This document shows, piece after piece, positions 54,930-64,000 of a DNA stretch of 64,000 nt. The DNA is taken from NCBI GenBank assembly GCA_033964015.1, contig CM066912.1, positions 21,687,073 to 21,751,072 of the forward strand. Direction: 5' to 3'. Each line of letters begins with the position of its first letter. The stretch's first letter is position 1. This DNA comes from Scolanthus callimorphus. Taxonomy: Eukaryota > Cnidaria > Anthozoa > Actiniaria > Edwardsiidae. The translations under genes were made by a program, and so were the position numbers. The notes beneath the pieces are model-generated. The model was not told where the DNA came from. It worked only from the letters and a program-made list of their open reading frames with translations, and made no database searches.

Positions 54930-56570
54930 GGCCCATTCTAGAAAATGAGTTTTTAAATGGTTAGCCGAGACAGACTAGACGAAATACCAGAAAATTGCAA
55001 TATTTAAGGCGCATGAGGCATTTTTTAGTAAAAGCTGGCAACAAGAGTTTCTTATGCATTTTTCACGCTGAATCCGAATTTTCTTGTTGCCATCCCTGAT
55101 TTTGCATTTTAATGGGTGAAAATGACGTCATCATGATTGACAGCTGTTCGCGAACCCCTTAAAATAGTTTTGTCGCTATATTTCAAATTCAAACGAATAT
55201 TTAACTTGGACAGGATAGTTTAGAATGTTCTATACGAAAAATTGTCGTATTATTAGGATGTGGCGCTGCTGTGATATTCAAATGGCGGATCCAAGATGGC
55301 CGCCATATCGTCAAATTTGATTTTAGAAACTATTAGTCTGGTAGTCAAAAAAGACATGGAAATAAATACCTGACAATGAATTCAAGGTATCCCACAGTAG
55401 GAAATGCCAGTGCTGCTGGTCGAATGAAGCCATATTAAATATATAAAAGGCAAATCAATATGAAAGGTGAACCAGATTCACCGCCGCTTGATTTTACGAT
55501 CTAAACGATATCACCATTTTTCGATAATCATCCTTAGTCCCGGCAACAAAAACTGTGCCTTTGAAGTCCTTATATCAATAGTTCATTCACAACGATCATG
55601 CAATCTGCTGCCCCCCTTGGCATAATCGAAAAATAGCGGAATCAGGACCAGCAAAAAACCTCAAAAGGAAACCTCAGACAAGGAAGGGGTTGGAATAGGA
55701 AAGGGTTTCAAGCATAGAGGGAAAGCTACTCCGAGGACAAATTAAAGTCTTACATTCGCTACTTTTGCTTATAAGTTCAAAGTTGCTACCACCAGGCTAT
55801 AAAAAAAAAATTCGGAAAAGGCTGGAGCAACGCCTAAATTGCCATAGAATGATTTCCCCCTTTATCCCTGCTTTTTTCTTATCATTATTATTCCTGTGTG
55901 TGTAAGAGGAATATTCTGCATGCATTTAAAACAATAGTCGTAGATGTATTTGACTCAGTGATAGACTTTGAAATCAATAGTCATAGCGAGAACATTTACA
56001 GTAGGGACGACTAACTTGCTATAATTTTGTGGATTGCGCTTCCTACCTAAATTCACTAACAACAATCATATATTTGCCTATATGTTATTCTCTTTCCACC
56101 ATAATCGCAGTTGCTACTTTTTATGTATTGCAAAATCGTTTAAGTTTTGTATTTTATTTTTTAAAGCTTAGCCTTTGAACGTGATGGCCTCAAACAATCA
56201 ACAAATATCCAAAATGGCGGCACGGCGGCCATCTTGGATCCGCCATTTTGGATGACTTTCTACGCCATCAATCACCCTATCCCATAATATAGATACATTT
56301 TTTGAATATCACATTGCCACTTATACATTGAATTTCACTGGCCATTAAAATTTGAAAAGAAAAATCGGCGAAAAATTCATTGTAGAAGTTGTGTGACAGC
56401 TGTCAATCATGACGTCATTTCACCTCCTAAAATGCAAAATCTGCATTGGCAACAAACAAATTCGGATTCAGCGTAAAATTTCGCATAAGATGGCACTTGT
56501 TGCCAGCTTTTACTAAAAATGCCTCATGAAGTACGATTTCCGAAAGTTCGTCTAGTCTAAGAATGGTCAA
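54930..56570. mobile_element. TIR element with about 200-bp inverted ends
   Basis: The left end (CATTCTAGAAAATGAG...AGACTAGACGAA, GAGGCATTTTTTAGTAAAAGC, ACGCTGAATCCGAATTT, TGACGTCATCATGATTGACAGCTGT) is matched inverted by 56395-56570. The interior repeats AAGATGGCCGCCAT / GGCGGCCATCTTGGATCC and has no transposase. Its GCCATCTTGGATCCGCC words are shared with the piggyBac-like MITE at 29593-30535. Confidence 0.8.
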
Positions 56571-57022
56571 TGTAGTAGTTACCAGCTGTTGAGGATCGTG
56601 TATTGTTAGATAGCGTCCCCATCGTTTGTAGCATTCGCGTATGGGGCTTGTTGACCATATTTGGGATTGCCTTTGTTTCAAAGAAGGAAAATGGAAGGCC
56701 GTTAGGTACGTGGTACGTGTCATTCATTCTTAGCGGGGAGGAGGGGGGTTACCTTTGTTTTTAAGCAAGGCTAAAACATAGGACTTTCCCCTTGAACATA
56801 ACAAAAAATAAAAAAAAAGACCTACCCAGTCGACGTAGTTGTTCTAATTGTAACCCCCAACTTCTATTTTATATTTTCGAAAAATAAAAACCGTCTTCCC
56901 TTGTTTGTTTTTCTTAATTCTGCCAAAGCTAAAGGAACCGGTCATTATTTATCGCCTCGATTATTTATCGTCAGAGGGTGTGGGTAATACAAAGTAAAAA
57001 TGCTGTGATCCTCCCCCTATAA

Positions 57023-58335
57023 GGGACGTGTTCATTATTTAGCGGGGGGGGGGGGGGGGGGGGGGGGGGGGTCTATTTTGTGGGGAGGGTCCTAATTTTT
57101 TTCGCGTGCCTAAAGGGAGGGTCCAAATTTTTTCACTCCTGTTTGGGGAGGGTCATGATTTTTTCAGCAACATTTGGACGATAAAGAGGGTAAAACAGAT
57201 GCGATAGCGGTTATTTCAGCAACTCTCTATAAAAATTCGAGCGCGCATAAAGAAGGAAATGAATTATACTGTTTCTGTAACGAAAACACTACCCTCACGC
57301 TATTTAAAACAACAATGTATCTTAACGAGGAAAACCAAAACTCTCCCAAAAATGCCCGTAATGATAGACTGGGCGCAGTCACTATATGTATGAATAAGAC
57401 CCCATAGGTAAGCCTGAGTTCGACGTTACAATCATAGAAATTCGTCATTTGGCCGCGTTTGACGCACATGAATAATGACTTCGCGCAGTTGTGTGCGCAT
57501 GAATAATATAACCTTGTTGGCTCAGGAGCCATCAACAGAAGCTTTCATCTAACCTATATAGTTGAGGTAGCGTACTTCCTGGACTCCTGACAGGCTTTGT
57601 TTACTATACCGTACACAAAACAGTTCATACTACCATTTCTCTGAGGCTTGATGAAATGCGATTATCAAATTTCGGCGCGCTTCGCGCGCAAACGAAACGA
57701 AGAATAGCGACCCATTTTTTTGTAAAGTGTATTCAGTAGTAGGTCAAATAGGGGACGGGAGAGGGCGGAGGACCCGTTAATCATTGTACTTATAGAGGGA
57801 GGATTACTGCATTTTACCGTGTATTACCCAAATGCCTCTCACGTAAATATTCGAGGCGTTAAATAATGACCGCGGTTCCTTAGCTTTGACAGAAGTAGAA
57901 AAGCGTTTCTGTTAAGAAGAATGAAAGAGATGTTGCATCACTGAATCAGCACGATCTCTAAAAGGAATTGATGATTATCATCAAACCCAAAACCTAACCC
58001 CAAAACCTAACCCAAAACCTAACCCAAAACCTAACCCAAAGCCTAACCAAAAACCTAGATTTTTTGCATGTCAGAAGATTGATGATAATCGTCAATTCGA
58101 AGGCAATTGAGATTTGATGATAATCGTCAATTCGTTAGAGACCATGTTGCTTGAACAAGGGTCTATCTGACAGGTTTTTCAGAAAAATAAATTACATGGG
58201 AAGGGTCCCAATTTTTTTTTCCTTCGACTGGGGGAGGGTCCAATTTTTTTGTTATGTTCAAGGGGAGGGTCTTAATTTTTTTAGCCTTGTTTGAGAAAAA
58301 TGGGAGCCCTCCCTCCGGTAAAAATGACACGTCCC
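57023..58335 (+). mobile_element. MITE copy 2, complete, TAA-flanked (1313 bp)
   Basis: Ends GGGACGTG (57023) and CACGTCCC (58335), flanked by TAA at 57020-57022 and 58336-58338. 28 G follow the left end (57044-57071). It shares the body of the 1-944 copy but carries an extra 57926-58150 block with a telomere-like repeat. Confidence 0.85.
57983..58052. repeat. AACCTAACCCAA minisatellite (telomere-like)
   Basis: About five units of CCTAACCCAAAA, in a block bounded by the near palindromes TTGATGATTATCATCAA (57968) and TTGATGATAATCGTCAA (58079 and 58116). Absent from the 1-944 copy. Confidence 0.8.
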
Positions 58336-58370
58336 TAAGTACAGTGATTAAAACTGATTCCCCCTCAGAG

Positions 58371-60415
58371 CTATTATAACAATTTATAAAATAACTGCGA
58401 TAGTACGCGCGGTCTGATTGGTCGAAAACCAATTACCATAACGCCATGGTAATGATATTACATGGCTTTGACAGAAGTGTGTTTCAATCGCCAACTATGA
58501 CAAAATCGGCGAACTACAGCAGTTCTATAATTTCTCTCTATCTAAAACTTTAAAAATAGCATCTATAACACGATGCAACCTTCAGAAAACAAAAGAAAAG
58601 ATTGGCAGCGTGAGGAAAGACTATTATATTCTCAAAATATACACCGCGAACGGTGTCGACGCTCGTGAGGCGTTGTGTCGCTCAATGGTACGGAGACTCT
58701 GAGACGTTGTTTCACAAAATTAGTCCATCAGCTGAGGGAAGCCGAAAATTGTGTTTATGGCTCACTCATGGGGAACAAACGGAACCGTTTCCATGTTAAT
58801 CCTCGACTATCGAGTATCTCAAAACATATGATGGCAACAGGGTGCCCGGGGGAGAGGAACTTGCAGTTTCACCAAACATGGCGTGGCTCAAAAGCATGAT
58901 GACGTCACAATGGGGCTATTGTGACGTTACCGTTCACGTACACGTACACGTACACATCCTGGACTTGCGGAGACGTCCAAAATCGGATCGATCCTAGCAA
59001 ATTCCACAAGTTACCTAATACAGTAACTATGAAATGCTATATTTTCAGTGTTATCTGCTATATTATGCCTTTACTTTCACGCTGTTTCTTAGGTATGTCG
59101 CTCCGCTCGGCGGCGGCCTTGTGCGCAAGGAGCTCCGCTATTTTAGCTTGTTTCACTCTCTTCATCGTCCAAATGGATTTAAAAAAATTATAACCATCCC
59201 CCAAACAGGATTGCAAACAATTTGGACCCTACCTTTAGACACGAAAAAAAAAAAAAAGGATTTCTTACCCTTCTCAATGTCAGGCGGGGAATGCTTCCCT
59301 GTCCACCTGCGGGGACTTCATCTCCATAATATGGCGACGCTGAAAATAATTTAAAAAACAACCATCAAGCCATCAGGTTTGAGCGGATTCAGAGAACATG
59401 AAACCCCCATTGAGCGACAGAACAATAATGAGTTTTCGAAGCACTATTAAAATTCAAGTCAAGCAAGCAGAATCAGCCTTCTATTTGGTCATAGTTGACG
59501 GCAGTTTTATTCCGCGTTGTCTGTCGATCCGACGAATTTTCTGTAACTTAGATCTTGGATAAACAGTTTTCAAAGTTTTGAAGTTACATCATTGGGTCAG
59601 CGGCGCCATCTTGGCTGCCACGATGTTTGAGTGTCGTCTTGTCTCGTTTAGTAACTCGTTTTGACCTACACGCTTGGAAATTAAGGTCGCGATTTGGGCA
59701 AACATTTCAACGCGTTGCGTTACCGAGACAATGCGCAAGACAAAACAAAATTAAGCATCATTTCACGGTTCTTCTATTACTTTTCGGCATTAAAACATAT
59801 CTAAATAAAAATACCTTGCATTTTGTGAAAACTAACTACAGTAAACCTTCTAATTTTTACGGATGTAAATTATAATTACCAACACGCATCAAGTTGACCT
59901 TGCGTATTAAAATGTCACGTAAACGTTAACATAGCATAACAATCACGTATAACTAGACACAGGAATTCTTCAAAATACAAGCTGCTGCTTTACTGTGTGT
60001 GATAAATCTTGCCGTAGATATGTTTTCCTTCCCTAAGACTCGATATTCTTCACTTTGATTCTTGAATCCAGTGAATATTTGTACAGTATGCATGCATGAT
60101 GTACAGAGCTTCGATCGAGACATCGCTAGCGGCTCGAAACACTAATCAAAAATGTCAAATTTTTGTTACAAAAGTTCACTGACTAAATCGCTTCTAATAG
60201 GAACCTATCTTGTGCGATAGAAAGATGAACTATTCTAGTGTGGTTCTATCGTTTCACTTTTTTCAGAATCGAACTAAATTAGGCCATAAATTATATTTCT
60301 AATGCTCAGAAATCAGTTCACAATCGCTCTGAAAGTTAGAAAAATTACTGTTCTTTCAGTGGTGTCCGCACTTATACATAAAAAGCTAATGTAGACATAT
60401 ACATACCAAAAGAAA
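58371..60415. other. Unassigned
   Basis: Contains GCGCGGTCTGATTGGTCGAAAACC at 58408, a CACGTA run near 58935-58955, and short ORFs without recognisable domains. No supported gene. Confidence 0.3.
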
Positions 60416-61646
60416 CATGCCACTAGAAACAGCGCGTCACCCAAGGAAAAAAAAGAGTAGGCGTTCCTCGAACATGCCGAGGGGGCATGGGAGCTCCGAT
60501 TAACGTGTTAGTGAATTCGTAGGGATTCTGTGTGTATACATACAGAAACATATTCATGGAAAGCCTGCCACATTCGAAGACTAATCGAGTACAATTATGA
60601 TCCAGAGTTTAAGGTTTTCAAGGACATTTCGGTAAATATAAACTCCCCGTAGTATACTTTATCATTACAGGTGGGTCCCTAGTTCCTGCTTTGTGTCGCA
60701 AAAAGGCTCGAACTAAAATATCAGAAGAGGCATTTAAACGTTTCGATATATCAGCCATCAGGATTATCCGTGTTGTACCGTAGTTTTGATTTTTCACTAA
60801 AAAAATGCGAAGATAACATGCTTTGTCCAACATTTATTCGTACTTCCTCAACCAACGAATACTGTTTATTGTCTAAGCGCAATGTGGTGGTCCAACATTA
60901 CCATACCTGTCAACCCAACTCGCCAAAAATCTTGAGATTCTCCCTCATGTGGTAAATAACATACAGAAATGTATGAAAAATTCCAAGAGTAACAATGCGG
61001 GTAAAATACAGTAAATGTATGAAACATTTTCGCAAGAATCATATGGGTAAATCTTACGACACGCGCCTAATGAGGGTGAGTTGACAGCTATGCATTATAT
61101 CAGCAATAACATAACAAAACCAAGCTCAAAAGACATCGTAAGGAAAAAAAACAAGTTTATTAAAGACATTATTGCTACATTGCTCCTCAGTCTAGTCAGA
61201 ATTATGATGATGGTATTGGTTTTAGACTTTAGAACTCTGTACAATGCTTACCTAAAAACACTAAGCTTTCGGCTCAACGAGAGCCTTGTTCGCAGTGACG
61301 TGACAAGCGTCACGCCTTCCTACTCTTCAAGTGACTTGTCTGGCACCGCTTCAGTGTCGAGGGAGATAGCCCGCACGAAAGAAATTTTCTTCCACCGATA
61401 CTCATTGACTTGACTGAGCCTGCCGAGCAATTTGCGGAATGTGGTAACATGAATCATGTAAATAATGAAGGAGAATATCATTATTGAAAACTAGAGTTGG
61501 CATATATTTCGCCAAAGGCAAAAGAGAGATATCGACAAGGCGCCGCTAGCGTGTTAGCTCCCATGTCCCGCACGGTCTTATTCGAGTTGTTCCAGGAACG
61601 CCTACTCATTTTTTTCCTTGGGTGACGCGCTGTTTCTAGTGGCATG
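60416..61646. mobile_element. TIR element, about 95-bp ends (1231 bp)
   Basis: CATGCCACTAGAAACAGCGC... at 60416 is inverted in ...GCGCTGTTTCTAGTGGCATG ending at 61646, with AAGTAGGCGTTCC-type and GGGAGCTCC-type sequences continuing the match inward. An internal minus-strand 71-codon frame (60618-60833) is unassigned. No exact target-site duplication. Confidence 0.8.
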
Positions 61647-61905
61647 TCCAAAGAAAGTTAATATCTGTAGAGTTGGAATCCATTGCTATTTTCTCAATTC
61701 TAGACACCAGTCTCCTTTGAGCACCCTAAAACAAAGCCTACCCACGACAGCGAAACCCCTTTGCCCGCGACCGCGCAAGAAGTTGAGCCAGAGGACTGGC
61801 ACTAGGTGACATCTAACTTCGCCCAAATCGCAAAGATAATTTCCAAGCGTGTACGATTTCATACAAAATGTGGCCAAGGTTATCTATTTAATACCTGGCT
61901 TCGTG
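61647..61905. other. Unassigned
   Basis: No feature supported between the TIR element and the LINE. Confidence 0.2.
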
Positions 61906-64000
61906 TTTGTATATGAATTGTCAGATTAATCAACTTCTGGTGGCTTATCCAGCAGCCGATGCAAATGACGAGAGAACCCAAGTTCGTAGCCATCTTGGCT
62001 CGTCCGACCTCCCAAGTCAGCCGAGACTGCAATACAGTAGCTCCTATCTACGGTCTATAGGGAAATCTAAACCTAAGGAGCAGATTTCACCGAACAGTGG
62101 CAAAAATTGTAGGATTTAGGGATTCGGAGACAATTTAGATCGAAGAGAGGTGGACGTGTTCGCCATAAAAGCGACGGTATACGTGTGTCTTTACCACAGC
62201 ACACCCAAGCACTGTCGAGGTTCCTGTAGATTGTGGGACTACCACCAGGGATCGCATTATTTCTATTTCTAACATCATGATTGTGAAACTCGGTCCCTGG
62301 AGCCGAAGATTGATGAGTTATCGTGCATGATTAATCAATGTAAATTAGGTGTGGATTTCGCCTGTGTCACTGATACATGGGCTGACAGAGAGCATTCCAG
62401 ATTAGCGGTTTCTATCAGTGGCTTACGTTGCTGAGGAAAGATAGAGGATCTCTCGCGGAGGTAGTCTCGGCTTATATCAATTCATCTACACCGTGTTACG
62501 GCTGCACGAGAAAGAGCTTCTAGGATCTGTGTCAGAGACTATGGGGGTCCATATAAAGCCTGACACCGTCTACCGAGATCAGTATCCACTATACTGTTAG
62601 GAATACTGTACCATCCACCTCATGCAACAGCCGAGGATAACAATGTACTATACAGTCATGTGCGTCATGTGCAGGAGACGGTCGATTGGTTCCTATCACG
62701 TCACCCTGAGGCATTTATTTGTGTAACAGGAGATTTTAACCCAACTCGACAAACATCTCACCATCTGTGTTTAAGCGCATGGCAGGTCTCACTCAGTAGT
62801 CAAGGTCTTCACTCGCGATACCGGTAATTGGATGGTGTCTCACTAATAGTCCCAAACTTCTCTCAGAAACGGAGCAGTTGCCAAAAGTGTGGGTCGTAGT
62901 GACCATTACTGTGTGCATGTGCAGCAGAAAGTTGGCGGCTCTAAGCCGGTAAACAGTTAGTGCGAGAAGAGACACTAGACCCTGTCGCCTGAGCGAGTTC
63001 GGTAGAGGATAACGACGTATTGCTGGGACGAGGGTTTTCACTGGGTTCTTGCCAGGAGAAGTTTGACTGTTGTTACAAGGTTCTGCTGAGGCGGTTGATA
63101 AATTCCTTCCCTTAAAAACGGCCGCGTGCATGCAAGTGAAACCTTGGATCAATCCACGGAATCAAGTCCCTGATCGCTCGAAGACAGAAATGCTTGCTGA
63201 GCAGGGAAAGATTCTGCTATGTTTAAGCTATGGAGAAACAAGATCAAGGATCATTGTACAGAGTAACGATCTTTCTATGATGGCAAGGTAAAAGCTCTAA
63301 AGGATACAAATGTTGGGCGGTGGGGAAAGAGATTAAGAACATTGCGGGGGGTTGTTGAGGACGAGAGGGATTGGTACTGGCAACTGATTGATGGAGAGTG
63401 ACGGCGGAGTGGGTACCCTGTGGGAACGTGTTTATGATTTTTTGTGGTATTACGTCTGAGTTTACTCCGTTGTCAGTGGTGGATGTATAAAGTGTCCTGT
63501 TGAGGAGATACCCGATGATCTGTTCGCAACGCCGGTGGAAGCAGAGGGAGCTCTACGTGCTGTTAAGATCAGGAAGGCCCCTGGCCGGACGGTGTTCCTA
63601 ATGAAGTACTTAAAGAGTTTTCATTTGAGCTTGGGCCTGTAGTATGCGAGATCTATAACGCGTCCCTTCGGGAAGGTTATCTTCCTCCACTTCTAAAACG
63701 TGCAAATGTGCGTCCACTCCCTAAACAAAAACCTGTAAGAACAGTAGAAAATGACATAAGACCAGCTTCTTTAACGAGCCAGCTAGCGAAGCTAATGGAG
63801 TGGGTATGACCTCAGTGAGAATTCTCCCTAAGGTGTTGGATAAGCTAGATTGGAAACAATTCGCTGTTGCTGGGAAATCTACCATTCAAGCTATTGTTTA
63901 CTTATTGCATATCGCTCTTGAAGCCCTTGACAAGGGCAATTGCTCTGTTAGGCTGTTTTTTTACGGATTTCCGTAAGGGCTTCGATAATATAGACCACCA
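61906..64000 (+). mobile_element. Decayed CR1-like LINE, cut by the window end
   Basis: Related to 5703-8645 and in the same orientation; the 3' half lies beyond 64000. The exact 5' boundary is unclear. Confidence 0.8.
62270..64000 (+). pseudogene. CR1-like endonuclease and reverse transcriptase, many frameshifts
   Basis: Endonuclease blocks: VDFACVTDTWADR at about 62351-62390, YHPPHATAEDN near 62610-62645 and CVTGDFNP at 62720-62743. AVDKFLPLKTAACM follows at 63079-63130. RT blocks: EGALRAVKIRKAP near 63544-63580, SLREGYLPPLLKRANVRPLP at 63664-63723, LDWKQFAVAGKSTIQAIVYL at 63847-63906, and the first catalytic Asp region DFRKGFDNIDH at the window edge. Frames change repeatedly, and this copy is far older than the one at 5703-8645. 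Confidence 0.8.

Larger units (their letters stand above)
56711..58370 (-). mobile_element. Older inverted copy of the 1-944 MITE family, split by a younger copy
   Basis: 56711-57022 is the reverse complement of the 3' part of the family (GTACGTGTCATTCATTC start, then AAGCAAGGCTAAAA, CCGGTCATTATTTATCGCCTCG, CCTCCCCCTATAA). After the insertion, 58336-58370 continues it (TAAGTACAGTGATTAAAACTGATTCCCCCTC). It then breaks off, so it is truncated near 58370. Confidence 0.8.

Noticed and set aside
57983..58052. True interstitial telomere
   Set aside because: The unit is CCTAACCCAAAA and degenerate, not TTAGGG, and it lies inside a MITE insertion.
1..64000. tRNA, rRNA or snRNA genes and CRISPR arrays
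   Set aside because: No A/B-box pairs with a cloverleaf, no conserved rRNA blocks, and all direct-repeat arrays lack unique spacers of uniform length.

Overview
This is eukaryotic DNA, most likely from a cnidarian such as a stony coral or sea anemone. The organism call is an inference from the repeat mix (CR1-, Tx1/L1-, RTE- and DIRS-type retroelements, a Polinton-like ATPase remnant, many TIR and fold-back MITEs), the AT-rich background and the intron-split coding pieces. No rRNA, tRNA, CRISPR array or bacterial-style operon was found. Nearly all of the 64 kb is mobile-element sequence at several depths of nesting. Only two loci look like host genes, both on the minus strand and both partial: a large 3'-terminal exon at 865-1955, and two or three short exons at 38309-39761.

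Layout. 1-944: a TAA-flanked MITE that supplies the end of the 865-1955 coding exon. 2755-3330: a CR1 3' end. 3438-5449: duplicated 457-bp segments and a CATATG-rich element, whose second copy is split by a 4.2-kb block (5450-9645) holding a nearly full CR1-like LINE. 9850-14600: sparse DNA with an acidic, cysteine-containing pseudogene and GGAATT-rich patches. 14617-16212: a CTAACATAGT minisatellite interrupted by several transposons. 16829-21737: a 4.9-kb CACTG-ended element built almost entirely of tandem arrays and inverted repeats. 21740-23580: a decayed Polinton/adintovirus-like remnant. 25710-28434 (minus): a DIRS-type retrotransposon relic with an in-frame gag duplication. 28570-31140: fold-back and piggyBac-like MITEs.

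The second half continues the pattern. 31598-37964 is a full-length Tx1/L1-type LINE with a 12-bp target-site duplication, carrying a TA-flanked composite MITE. 38309-39761 holds the host-gene exons. 41440-46250 has a plus-strand RTE fragment and a minus-strand LINE into which a 5'-truncated RTE copy jumped with a 14-bp duplication. 46425-47490 is a ~280-bp tandem repeat and 47990-49320 a 24-bp minisatellite open in frame on long stretches of both strands. 51150-52130 is a second DIRS-type RT fragment. 53591-58370 holds three kinds of TIR elements, including a MITE inserted into an inverted copy of its own family. 60416-61646 is another TIR element, and 61900-64000 a decayed CR1-like LINE related to the one at 5703-8645 and cut by the window edge.

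The genes do not form a pathway. The value of the window is as a readable insertion history: exact target-site duplications (TAA, TA, TTAA, CA, 12 bp, 14 bp) and recoverable empty sites date many insertions relative to each other.
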